From NCBI RefSeq assembly GCF_042680125.1, contig NZ_JBHTNY010000012.1: a DNA stretch of 64,000 bases; one strand, written 5' to 3'. Shown here one piece after another: positions 17,334 to 25,748 of the stretch (positions within the stretch are counted from its first letter, which is position 1; every line of letters begins with the position of its first letter). Both the position numbers and the translations under genes were made by a program. Source of the stretch: Robinsoniella peoriensis. GTDB lineage: Bacteria > Bacillota > Clostridia > Lachnospirales > Lachnospiraceae. The notes beneath the pieces are model-generated. The model worked only from the letters and a program-made list of their open reading frames with translations, was not told where the DNA came from and searched no databases.

Positions 17334-18092
17334 TTAACGTTTTCCGTTCATTCTTTTCATTTTATCTATTTGCGCCGCTACGAATAACGCATTCTCTTTC
17401 GCTTCCTGTAAAGATGTAAGGAGCCTGTCACATGCGGTTATAATGTCGTCATCCTGCCTGGGTGTATTGATTATCTCCCGGATATTGGTATCGGGGTTCA
17501 TTGTCAGGGCTTTTAGCATTCTTAATATAGAAGACAGAGAATAATTTGCACAGCGGAGAGAACGTATTATTTTTAACCGCTGCAAATCTTCCGATGTATA
17601 CACCCGATATCCATTTTCCAGCCGTTTAACAGAAAACAGCCCATTTAGTTCCCAATTTCTAAGGGTATCAATTGTAACGTGAAGATAATCAGCCGTCTCT
17701 TTTCTTGTAAATAAAATATCCTTTTCATCAGAATCTGCACCTGAACTGGATAATAACTTTTGTGTAATCTGTATTGCCTCTTCCGCATTTTTTATCTCTG
17801 TTTCCACCTGTTTCATATAAATTCGGGTTAATTCCGCTGCTTTTTCATAATCTCCAGCCGCAGATATCTTAATGATTTCCACTGCCTTTTTACGCAGCCC
17901 ATTCTGCAGTACCTCTGCCTGAAGTGCCGCCCTTGCTAACTTCAGCTGTTCCACATGAAGATCCGTAAATACCCGATACCCATTACTTAACCTTTGCGGT
18001 TTGGGGATCAGACTGCATTTCTCGTATAATCGTACCGTATTCACATGTATTCCAAACATTCTGGCGATATCGGCAGTCTTGTATGTGTTCAA
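17334..18092 (-). CDS. MerR-family regulator with two MerR helix-turn-helix domains
   Basis: A 252-residue protein from a TTG start. A first MerR winged HTH spans about residues 3-70 (TADIARMFGIHVNTVRLYEKCSLI, then NGYRVFTDLHVEQL). A second full MerR HTH spans about 128-200 (TADYLHVTIDTLRNWELNGLF, then NGYRVYTSEDLQRLKIIRSL). A helical segment joins them and a short coil follows. The TTG at 18092 is preferred because ATGGAGG lies 9 bases upstream and the protein then begins exactly at the HTH; an ATG at 18116 would place that ribosome site inside the gene. The gene is followed by the MerR-type operator before larE. Its own promoter is displaced by, or lies in, the palindromic element that begins at 18117. 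Confidence 0.85.
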   Translation of the reverse strand: MNTYKTADIARMFGIHVNTVRLYEKCSLIPKPQRLSNGYRVFTDLHVEQLKLARAALQAEVLQNGLRKKAVEIIKISAAGDYEKAAELTRIYMKQVETEIKNAEEAIQITQKLLSSSGADSDEKDILFTRKETADYLHVTIDTLRNWELNGLFSVKRLENGYRVYTSEDLQRLKIIRSLRCANYSLSSILRMLKALTMNPDTNIREIINTPRQDDDIITACDRLLTSLQEAKENALFVAAQIDKMKRMNGKR

Positions 18093-18235
18093 ATTTCTAT
18101 ACCTCCATACTGTCATCTTAAATTTGGGTTAGCTGAGGAAGGGACGCTTTGTAGATGTAGGTAGTGTGCGGAAAGATGGGTGTGGAAAACTGGCATGGCC
18201 TCCGTCAGCTGGCCGCAGAACTGGTATTTTCTAAC

Positions 18236-18365
18236 CTTTCCGAAGCGCTTTTTGGCGGCACGCGGGTATTCACCGAGAAATCCTGATGCATTTCTCGGTT
18301 CAGTACCCGCTTAGTATCCGATGGGAGCCAGTCGAATACTATCCGCCAAAAAACACTTCGGAAAG
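18236..18365 (-). repeat. Dispersed structured repeat, copy A
   Basis: A 130-nt unit read on the minus strand. It has an outer stem CTTTCCGAAG/CTTCGGAAAG continued by TTTTTTGGCGG/CCGCCAAAAA. A second hairpin TAGTATTCG/CGGATACTA has loop ACTGGCTCCCAT. A third hairpin GCGGGTA/TACCCGC is topped by CCGAGAAAT/ATTTCTCGG with loop GCATCAGG. Same length and fold as copy B. Confidence 0.85.
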
Positions 18366-18732
18366 GTAAGTAAATACTCAGCTCTGCTCTACGCTTCCTA
18401 CGCCCATACCAGTTTCCCACACCCATCTTTCCGAGATAGCATTCGTTGATACAAAGCTGGTTTTCTCAGCCTGGTGGAGACCCTTGGGTTGTGACGGTCT
18501 GTTCGTTTTTGGATGCAGCAGAGTGTGTTACGGCAGTTCAGTGTGATAACATCCAGCTGGTTTATTGGTTTTTAAGGGTTCTATGCCAATAGCGTACAGC
18601 ATGTCACACCCCCGGGGACCCACCCTGCTGAGAAAACCAGCTTTGTATCAATAAACTGCATCCCGGAAAGAGAAGGGGGCGGACCATGGCAGGCGTTTGG
18701 AAGGCGTATAGCAGATCTGAGCATTTACTTAC

Positions 18733-18862
18733 CTTGCCGGAGTGTTTTTTGGCGGATAGTATTCGACTGGCTCCCATCGGATACTAAGCGGGCAGTGAGC
18801 TGCGAAATGCATCAGGATTTCGGAGCGAATGCCCGCGTGCCGCCAAAAAGCGCTCCGGGAAG
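18733..18862 (+). repeat. Dispersed structured repeat, copy B
   Basis: A 130-nt unit on the plus strand, inverted relative to copy A. It has outer stem CTTGCCGGAG/CTCCGGGAAG, the same TTTTTTGGCGG/CCGCCAAAAA continuation, second hairpin TAGTATTCG/CGGATACTA, and third hairpin GCGGGCA/TGCCCGC with the invariant loop GCATCAGG. Several stem positions differ from copy A on both sides so that pairing is kept. Confidence 0.85.
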
Positions 18863-18998
18863 GTTAGAAAATGCCAGTTCTGCGGTAAGCCTTCCAAACG
18901 CCTGCCATGGTCCGCCCCCTTCTCTTTCCGCGCACTACTTCATCTACAAAGCGTCCCCTTACTCAGCTAAACCCCAATTTAAGCTGAATTTGTTCGCC

Positions 18999-19841
18999 CT
19001 ATATAGACTGTCGATATGCAGTGGGCGCAGTACCAACAGTTTTCTTGAAGATCCTGCTGAAGTACAGCGCATTCTGATAGCCGATCAGGTCACCTATTTC
19101 ATTTATGGTAAGATCGGTTGTCTCCAGTAATTCTTTTGCTTTTGTCATACGGATGGAAGTAATATACTGCATAGGTGTCATGCCCATATATTGGCGAAAG
19201 TTTCGGATAAACCAGCAGGTACTGATATGGTTTTTGGCGGCATATTCCTGAATACTCAGCTCCTGAGGAAAATGTTCGTTAAAATAATGTACTGCTGTTT
19301 CAATTTCTGTTTTTTTCTTTGTTCTGCCAAGGCGTTTTTCCTGCTGATATCTGCAAATTAACGTGAGGAACTCCCGGAAATACAATGCCAGTAACTCGCT
19401 GTGTCCCGGACGTTTTAACTGGAGCTCCCGTATCATTTTATTCATAAGCTGCGTGTATTCAGATGTGAATCCGATCTCCAGGATATCCTGTTCTTTAAAC
19501 CCGGCAGCTTCTAACAGCGCTTCTGCTTCATAACCGGAAAAATGTACCCAGAAGAGTTCCGGCGTATTCTTTGCATAGTAATAGTATTTCTGGGGCTCCG
19601 AAGGACGGTAAAGAATCAGACTGCCTGCAGCGAGTTCTTTTCGAACATCATTTTTTTCAAAATCGGCTTTACCCTGGGCAACGTAGATCAGTTGATAATC
19701 AAGGCGTCCGTTTGGGCGGAGGGTAACCATTTCTTTCCGGGATATGAAGCGGTAATTACCGCAGCTGTAAACTGAAATTTCATGTTCCTGATCCAAAATA
19801 TCAATATCAACATCATTAAAATAGCCTGAGTTAGAATACAT
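18999..19841 (-). CDS. AraC-family regulator, likely of the beta-galactosidase gene
   Basis: A 280-residue regulator. The N-terminal half is a cupin-like AraC ligand-binding domain (VTLRPNGRLDYQLIYVAQGK, then AAGSLILYRPSEPQKYYY). The C-terminal 100 residues are a double HTH (IQEYAAKNHISTCWFIRNFRQY, then INEIGDLIGYQNALYFSRIFKK). The ATG at 19841 has GGAGG 8 bases upstream; a further in-frame ATG at 19889 lacks one. It is divergent from the LacZ-type gene with 287 bp between, the classic layout for a sugar-responsive activator. The effector is inferred to be a galactoside. Confidence 0.9.
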   Translation of the reverse strand: MYSNSGYFNDVDIDILDQEHEISVYSCGNYRFISRKEMVTLRPNGRLDYQLIYVAQGKADFEKNDVRKELAAGSLILYRPSEPQKYYYYAKNTPELFWVHFSGYEAEALLEAAGFKEQDILEIGFTSEYTQLMNKMIRELQLKRPGHSELLALYFREFLTLICRYQQEKRLGRTKKKTEIETAVHYFNEHFPQELSIQEYAAKNHISTCWFIRNFRQYMGMTPMQYITSIRMTKAKELLETTDLTINEIGDLIGYQNALYFSRIFKKTVGTAPTAYRQSI

Positions 19842-19953
19842 TAAAATACCTCCGGTCTGATATAATTGCAGCAACCAGCTGATATCCATTACAAAGCACC
19901 AGCCATTTGTCCAAACTTACTGCGTTAGACTTTCTGGTCGCAGCTATGTTCTC

Positions 19954-19982
19954 ATTATAACGCGGGAAGATTATAGTTACAA
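19954..19982 (-). promoter_or_regulatory. Promoter of the AraC gene
   Basis: On the minus strand TTGTAA (19977-19982) and TATAAT (19954-19959) have a 17-bp spacer. On the plus strand a separate TATAAT at 20050-20055 may be the -10 of the beta-galactosidase gene, but with no good -35, as expected of an activator-dependent promoter. A small inverted repeat, TGATC/GATCA, lies near 20068-20084. Confidence 0.75.
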
Positions 19983-20128
19983 TAACATTTGTATCATTTT
20001 GTGCATATATTCGCCTATCCTGGATATGGAAATTTTATGATCCGGAATTTATAATCAGTATTAAACATGATCAATGACAGATCAGATACGGTTTTGTATT
20101 TCTATAAAAATTACAGGAGGATTCTAAA

Positions 20129-23100
20129 ATGATAATTCCAAGATATTATGAAGATTTGAAAGTTTTACACAAAAACACAATGCCGAACAGAAGTTACTAT
20201 ATTCCTGCTTCCGGCAGAAGAAATGATTTGGTGGGGAACAGAGAAGCATCTGACCGGTTTTTTCTGTTAAACGGAACCTGGAAGTTCCGGTATTATGGCA
20301 GTATTTATGATCTTCAGGAAGAGTTCTACCAGACTGGCTATCAGGCACAGAACTTTGGAGAAATACCGGTGCCGGGCGTTTGGCAGAACTTTGGATATGA
20401 CCGCCATCAGTATACGAATACCAGATATCCATTTCCCATGGACCCGCCTTATGTACCCCAGGATAATCCATGCGGAGCTTATCTTCATACTTTTGAATAT
20501 CATAAATTACCGGAGGCTCCAAGGCAGTACCTGAATTTTGAAGGAGTGGATTCCTGTTTTTATGTATGGATGAACGGCGCATTTGTGGGGTATAGCCAGA
20601 TTTCCCATGGAATGAGTGAGTTTGATGTAACGGATGTGATGAAAGAAGGCGAAAATAACCTTGCTGTTCTGGTCTTAAAATGGTGTGACGGCAGTTACCT
20701 GGAGGATCAGGATAAATTCAGAATGTCCGGAATTTTCCGTGATGTTTATCTTCTTGCCAGACCGGAAGAAATGCTATTCGATTATTTTGTAAAGACAGAT
20801 ATTTCCCAGGATAATGAAAGGGCAGAGGTTTGTGCAGATCTTATTTTTAGCAGCAGAGAGATTCCGGTAGAATACTGTCTGGAGGATCATCAGGGGAATA
20901 TTGTTGCAGAAGGCAGATCACAGGGCAGTAAAATACAGTTTGCTGTCAGCCAGCCTGTATTATGGAATGCAGAACAGCCTTTTCTCTATACTCTGGTATT
21001 GAAAACGGATAATGAAGTAATTACAGAGCGTTTGGGATTCCGGGATATTACAATTCAGGACGCTGTTTTATATATTAATAATGTTAAAGTTAAGCTTCGT
21101 GGAACAAACCGCCACGACAGCGACCCTGTTACGGGATCGGTAATCAGTGTTACCCAGATGAAAAAGGATCTTGAATTGATGAAACAGCATAATATGAATG
21201 CAATCCGTACCAGCCATTATCCAAATGCGCCTCAGTTTTATCAGTTATGTGACGAGTATGGTTTTTTTGTGATTGATGAGACGGACAATGAGAGCCACGG
21301 TACCGCTGATGTCTATATGACGGAGGAAGACTGGCTGCAGAGCTTTGCCCGTACGGCACATTATATTTCGGATAATCCAGATTTTATAGAATCCACATTA
21401 GATCGTGTTCAGCACTGTGTGGAGCGTGATAAAAACCGTCCGAGTGTTATCTGCTGGTCCATGGGGAATGAATGCGGGTACGGTTGTACTTTTGAAAATG
21501 CGCTGCGCTGGACGAAGGAGTTTGATCCTTCCCGTCTTACCCATTATGAAAGTGCTCTTCATGCAGATAAGAACAGGGAGAACGATTTTTCTAATCTGGA
21601 TACTTTTAGCCGGATGTATGCATCTGTTTCTGAAATTCATGAATACTTTAAAAATGGAATGGATAAGCCATTTGTACAGTGTGAGTATTGCCACGCAATG
21701 GGAAATGGACCGGGGGATCTTGAGGATTATTTCCAGGTAATTCAGCAGTATGATGGATTTATGGGAGGTTTTATCTGGGAATGGTGTGACCATGCAATCG
21801 ATGTGGGAAAAACAGAACTGGGTAAGAAAAAATATGCCTATGGCGGTGATTCCGGTGAGTATCCTCACGATGGAAATTTCTGTATGGATGGACTGGTTTA
21901 TCCGGACCGCACGCCTCATACAGGTCTGTTAGAATTTAAGAATGTACATCGTCCGGTACGGGTAATGCAATTTGCCCAGGATACCGGGAAGGTTACCATC
22001 CGGAATTTTATGGATTATTTAAACCTGAAAGACTATTTGACGATTACATATGCGGTACTGCAGGATGGAAAAATTATTGAATCCGGTGAGATTACAGATG
22101 CTGCATTGCTGGATCTGAAACCCCATCATGAGAAGAAGCTGTCACTTGAATTTACGATTCCAAAATCAGGAAAATGTTATTTGAAACTGGAATATCGGGC
22201 GGCTAAAACAGATGGTCCGGTTCAAAAAGGAGATCTGTTGGGATTTGATGAAACGGCTTTAGCCACTGAGGATAATTGCAATCAGACCGTGAAAGTTCTT
22301 CTGGAAAGTCTGAAAGATCTGGAGAAGAAAGATAATACTAAAAAAGAAATTATTAAGGAAGACAATATTAATAAAGAAGATATCAGTGAAGGTCTGACTA
22401 TCCAGGAAGATGACCGTTATATATATATAAGCAGACCAGAGTTTTCCTACGTATATAATAAACTGACCGGAGCATTTGAGAAAATGGTATACCAGAATAT
22501 GAATTATCTGGAAAAACCCATGGAATTTAATGTATGGAGAGCGCCTACCGATAATGACCGGAATGTGAAACACCTTTGGATGAAGGCAAATTACGATAAA
22601 ATTGTTACCCGTGCCTATGAAACCAGTTACAGGACATGGGAGGGATGCGTGGAAATAAGCACCAGCCTTTCCCTCTCCGCAATTTATACGCAGCGGCTTG
22701 CTGAGATTCAGGTATGCTGGACCATTTATCCGGATGGAACAATTGGTACACACCAGGAGGTTCGCCGTCCTTCCGGCTTACCATTTCTGCCAAGGTTCGG
22801 ACTTCGTCTTTTCCTGCCAAAAGAAATGGAACAGGCAGAATACACAGGACTCGGACCGGTTGAAAGCTACATTGATAAATGCCGCGCCAGCTATCATGGT
22901 AAATTCCAAAGTCTGATAGAGGAAATGCATGAGGACTATCTCCGTCCACAGGAAAATGGAAGCCACTATGATTGCGATTATGTGAAAATATGTGGAACCA
23001 GAGCAGAACTTACGGCTTACGGAAAAGAGACATTCAGCTTTAATGCCTCTGTCTATACGCAGGAAGAATTAACCCAAAAGGAACATAACTATGAATTAGT

Positions 23101-23248
23101 TCCCTCCGGGTACACAGTACTTTGCCTGGATTATATACAAAGCGGTATAGGTTCCAACAGCTGTGGACCGGAGCTGGCTAAGGAATATCGCTTAGATAAA
23201 GAAGAATTCGTGTTTGAGTGCTTTATAAAACCAGGTCGGTGTCAGTAA
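20129..23248 (+). CDS. lacZ: Beta-galactosidase, LacZ type (GH2)
   Basis: A 1,039-residue cytoplasmic GH2 enzyme with the five-domain LacZ layout: sugar-binding domain (about 40-215), Ig-like domain, TIM barrel (about 310-610), linker and the C-terminal beta-galactosidase small-chain domain (from about 760). Acid/base Glu448 lies in SMGNECGYG and nucleophile Glu519 in FVQCEYCHAMGNG. NRHDSDP, which contributes active-site residues in LacZ, is present. There is no signal peptide. A lysine/glutamate-rich low-complexity linker of about 30 residues (about 727-757) lies before the last domain. Strong AGGAGG ribosome site. A terminator follows. Confidence 0.95.
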   Translation: MIIPRYYEDLKVLHKNTMPNRSYYIPASGRRNDLVGNREASDRFFLLNGTWKFRYYGSIYDLQEEFYQTGYQAQNFGEIPVPGVWQNFGYDRHQYTNTRYPFPMDPPYVPQDNPCGAYLHTFEYHKLPEAPRQYLNFEGVDSCFYVWMNGAFVGYSQISHGMSEFDVTDVMKEGENNLAVLVLKWCDGSYLEDQDKFRMSGIFRDVYLLARPEEMLFDYFVKTDISQDNERAEVCADLIFSSREIPVEYCLEDHQGNIVAEGRSQGSKIQFAVSQPVLWNAEQPFLYTLVLKTDNEVITERLGFRDITIQDAVLYINNVKVKLRGTNRHDSDPVTGSVISVTQMKKDLELMKQHNMNAIRTSHYPNAPQFYQLCDEYGFFVIDETDNESHGTADVYMTEEDWLQSFARTAHYISDNPDFIESTLDRVQHCVERDKNRPSVICWSMGNECGYGCTFENALRWTKEFDPSRLTHYESALHADKNRENDFSNLDTFSRMYASVSEIHEYFKNGMDKPFVQCEYCHAMGNGPGDLEDYFQVIQQYDGFMGGFIWEWCDHAIDVGKTELGKKKYAYGGDSGEYPHDGNFCMDGLVYPDRTPHTGLLEFKNVHRPVRVMQFAQDTGKVTIRNFMDYLNLKDYLTITYAVLQDGKIIESGEITDAALLDLKPHHEKKLSLEFTIPKSGKCYLKLEYRAAKTDGPVQKGDLLGFDETALATEDNCNQTVKVLLESLKDLEKKDNTKKEIIKEDNINKEDISEGLTIQEDDRYIYISRPEFSYVYNKLTGAFEKMVYQNMNYLEKPMEFNVWRAPTDNDRNVKHLWMKANYDKIVTRAYETSYRTWEGCVEISTSLSLSAIYTQRLAEIQVCWTIYPDGTIGTHQEVRRPSGLPFLPRFGLRLFLPKEMEQAEYTGLGPVESYIDKCRASYHGKFQSLIEEMHEDYLRPQENGSHYDCDYVKICGTRAELTAYGKETFSFNASVYTQEELTQKEHNYELVPSGYTVLCLDYIQSGIGSNSCGPELAKEYRLDKEEFVFECFIKPGRCQ

Positions 23249-23283
23249 GGGATCAGATCATAAATAAATTTATGAAATAAATA

Positions 23284-23346
23284 AAGAACTGCCTCCAGCA
23301 TGTAAGCATATTAAAGTGCTTTTGTCTGGCAGGGCAGTTCTTTTTT
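23284..23346 (+). terminator. Intrinsic terminator after the beta-galactosidase gene
   Basis: GAACTGCC (23286-23293) pairs with GGCAGTTC (23333-23340), the stem extended by CCAG/CTGG, followed by six T. The A-tract upstream may let it act on both strands. Confidence 0.85.
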
Positions 23347-23400
23347 GCGGATCGATAGGAATTTTTGATAGTTTTTAATATATGAAAATATAAAGTAGTT

Positions 23401-23409
23401 TGGTATAAT
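23401..23409 (+). promoter_or_regulatory. Extended -10 promoter of the MATE gene
   Basis: TGGTATAAT, 60 bp before the gene start; the AT-rich upstream stretch has no clear -35. Confidence 0.6.
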
Positions 23410-23468
23410 GTACGGGGCATATTTAGAAAAAATTTATGCGTTAACACGCTTAAGGAAGAGAGAAGAGA

Positions 23469-24830
23469 ATGGAAGAGCAAACAGGGCAAGTGAGAATTAA
23501 TACAACGTCCAGGGTATTTAAAATGTCAATTCCGATTTTTGTGGAACTGATGCTGCAGTTATTAGTAGGTAATATTGACCAGATCATGATCAGCCAGTAT
23601 TCACAGAAATCGGTGGCGGCTATTGTAAACGGAAATCAGATTATGAATCTGGTTATTATTGTGCTGAATATGATCAGCATGGCAACCACGGTGATACTGT
23701 CTCAGTTCTTGGGGGCAAAGGATGACGAAAATGCATCTAAGACCTGTATGGTTTCGCTGACCTTGATAACGGGAGTCAGCGTTGTCATTACTCTGATTGT
23801 AATGCTGGCAAACAAGCCGATATTTACTATGATGAAGCTGCAGCAGGAAATCATGGGCGAGACCAGGTCATATCTGATGATCGTAGGCAGTTTTATTTTG
23901 GTTCAGGGGTTATACTTGAATTTTGCTGCAATTCTGCGTACATATACTTTAATGAAAGAAGTGATGTATGTTTCGGTAATTATGAATATACTGAATATAG
24001 CAGGGAACGCAATATTAATAAACGGATGGCTCGGATTTCCCCAACTTGGGATTGCAGGGGCAGCTACCTCTACGGTAATTAGTAAAACAATAGGACTTCT
24101 GCTGATTATTCTGTTGTTTGTAAAGAAAGTCCGGCTACCTCTTGGACTTCGGTTTTTAATGCCGTTTCCGAAGAAATTACTGGGGAATCTGTGTAAGATC
24201 GCTTTTCCGTCAGGGGCGGAAAGCTTTTCATACAATGTATCACAGATCTGTATTCTGGGAATTGTAAATACGTTTGGAACCATGGTAACGGCCACAAAGG
24301 GATATTGCAGCATTTTAGCAAATCTCTCATACGTTTATGCAGTTGCGCTTTCCCAGGCTACCCAGATTGTACTGGGATATTTATTGGGGCTTAAGAAGAT
24401 TGAAGATATTCAAAAGAGGGTGTGGAGCACTATGAAAATCTGCCTCTGTGTCTGCCTTGTTGTGACCCTATTGCTATTTATAAACAGCAATCTGGTATTT
24501 CGAATGTTTACCAGCGATCCGGAGGTTCTGGCTTTAGGAAGAAGGATTTTATTTCTGGAATTCTTTTTGGAAATCGGCAGGGCAATTAATATTATTATGA
24601 CACGTAGCCTCATAGCAGTGGGAGATGCAAAGACTCCGATGATCGCCGGGATTACAGGAGAGTGGCTGATTGCTTTTGGTATGGCTTACGTATTTGGCAT
24701 AACATTTGGCTGGGGGCTGGAAGGGGTATGGATTGCTATGGCACTGGACGAGTGCACCAGAGGATTGGTTTATGTGATCCGCTTCCGACAAGCGAAATGG
24801 AAACGGCTGGCATATGGAAATGCTGCTTAA
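23469..24830 (+). CDS. MATE-family multidrug/cation antiporter
   Basis: A 453-residue integral membrane protein with about 12 hydrophobic segments in two related halves. The N-terminal half has the typical MATE opening (FKMSIPIFVELMLQLLVGNIDQIMISQYSQKSVAAI) and the second half starts near IAFPSGAESFSYNVSQI. Family knowledge: Na+- or H+-coupled export of cationic drugs or other small molecules. A separate transcription unit with its own promoter. The substrate cannot be predicted. Confidence 0.93.
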   Translation: MEEQTGQVRINTTSRVFKMSIPIFVELMLQLLVGNIDQIMISQYSQKSVAAIVNGNQIMNLVIIVLNMISMATTVILSQFLGAKDDENASKTCMVSLTLITGVSVVITLIVMLANKPIFTMMKLQQEIMGETRSYLMIVGSFILVQGLYLNFAAILRTYTLMKEVMYVSVIMNILNIAGNAILINGWLGFPQLGIAGAATSTVISKTIGLLLIILLFVKKVRLPLGLRFLMPFPKKLLGNLCKIAFPSGAESFSYNVSQICILGIVNTFGTMVTATKGYCSILANLSYVYAVALSQATQIVLGYLLGLKKIEDIQKRVWSTMKICLCVCLVVTLLLFINSNLVFRMFTSDPEVLALGRRILFLEFFLEIGRAINIIMTRSLIAVGDAKTPMIAGITGEWLIAFGMAYVFGITFGWGLEGVWIAMALDECTRGLVYVIRFRQAKWKRLAYGNAA

Positions 24831-24930
24831 GCAGGTATGGAGATGCAGCCGGGAAAAGTATGGATATGCAGGCTGATGAAAGGGATTTTTAACAGGTTTT
24901 TGTAACCGAAGTGGCAGGGAGGGTTTGCAG

Positions 24931-25608
24931 ATGAGATTACTGTTAGAAAATGATAGGACGATATTGCTGGTGACTTTCATTTTGACCGTTTGTTTTGGAA
25001 GTGCATATTGCCGCCGGGCGGATAAAATTGGCATGAAAGCACTGGCTTTAAAGGCGTCAGCAACTTTTATGCCTGTGATATTGGCTATTTATGGCGTTTT
25101 CTGCCAAGGGGAAGCGGTTAACTGGCTTATCTTTATGGGAACGTTGCTTTGTATGACTGCGGATGTGTTACTGGAGATATATTTTATTGCCGGAGCCTCT
25201 GCGTTTGGCTTAGCCCATGTTTGCTTTATAATGGCATTTGCAATGGATGGCGGGGCAGAATGGATTACAATCATTATTTTTATATTGATTTATGTGGGAA
25301 TAATCTATGGATTCCGCAAAGAAATTCCGGGTTTGTCCAGAATGAAAATCCCGGCGTTTCTCTATATGGCGGCTTTAAGCGTTATGGCATCCATGGGAAT
25401 TACAGTTCTGATTGCAAAGGGAGGAATGAGTGGCGTAATGGCTGCTGTGGGCGGCATTTTTTTTGTATGTTCCGACTGCATCCTGGGCTTCCGGCTGATC
25501 CATAAGAGGAAAGAAAAAATTTACCGGTATGCGATTATGTCCTTGTATTATGGGGCGGTGTACTTGATTGCTGCATCCGGAGTATTTTTAGGAAGGCAGA
25601 TATTCTGA
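24931..25608 (+). CDS. YhhN-family membrane protein (lysoplasmalogenase-like)
   Basis: A 225-residue protein with seven to eight transmembrane segments. Conserved family positions are visible in LKASATFMPVILAI, MTADVLLEIYFIAGASAFGLAHVCFI and FFVCSDCILGFRLIHKR, which carry the aspartates of the YhhN/TMEM86 fold. Family knowledge: TMEM86 and some bacterial relatives hydrolyse the vinyl-ether bond of lysoplasmalogens, lipids present in many anaerobic Clostridia; activity here is inferred. The ATG at 24931 follows GGGAGGG. It lies 100 bp after the MATE gene and may be co-transcribed with it. Confidence 0.75.
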   Translation: MRLLLENDRTILLVTFILTVCFGSAYCRRADKIGMKALALKASATFMPVILAIYGVFCQGEAVNWLIFMGTLLCMTADVLLEIYFIAGASAFGLAHVCFIMAFAMDGGAEWITIIIFILIYVGIIYGFRKEIPGLSRMKIPAFLYMAALSVMASMGITVLIAKGGMSGVMAAVGGIFFVCSDCILGFRLIHKRKEKIYRYAIMSLYYGAVYLIAASGVFLGRQIF

Positions 25609-25748
25609 GAAAAGTGGTGATCTTTAAAATTGATCAACGATAATTACGAATCTAAAATGTCATGAAAAAAGAACTTGTTTCATATATTAAGCCAAGAGAG
25701 TGTATCATTGAAAAAATGGTCTGCAGTACGAACTGATTGGGGGTATAT

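Larger units (their letters stand above)
18117..18983. repeat. 867-bp imperfect palindrome (non-coding, MITE-like)
   Basis: The two ends are inverted copies of one another: 18117-18175 starts CTTAAATTTGGGTTAGCTGA and the right end is its near complement at about 18925-18983. Inside, copy A and copy B of a 130-nt repeat face each other, and nearer the centre perfect 25-bp inverted arms lie at 18446-18470 and 18627-18651. Weaker pairing continues into the centre (GTGAC near 18493 with GTCAC near 18603). Short open frames cross it but change nature between copies and are not credible genes. There is no transposase. It fills the whole gap between the AraC gene (stop 18999) and the MerR gene. Confidence 0.85.

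Noticed and set aside
18117..18983. Insertion sequence with transposase
   Set aside because: Terminal inverted repeats are present but no frame in the element resembles a transposase or even a fragment of one.
18205..19130. Short open frames across repeat copies A and B
   Set aside because: They lie within non-coding structured repeats, occur on whichever strand the repeat faces, and differ between copies by compensatory stem changes and length, not by codon-wise changes.
21398..21919. A 173-residue frame antisense to lacZ
   Set aside because: It covers the catalytic barrel of the beta-galactosidase; the conserved active-site motifs are on the plus strand.
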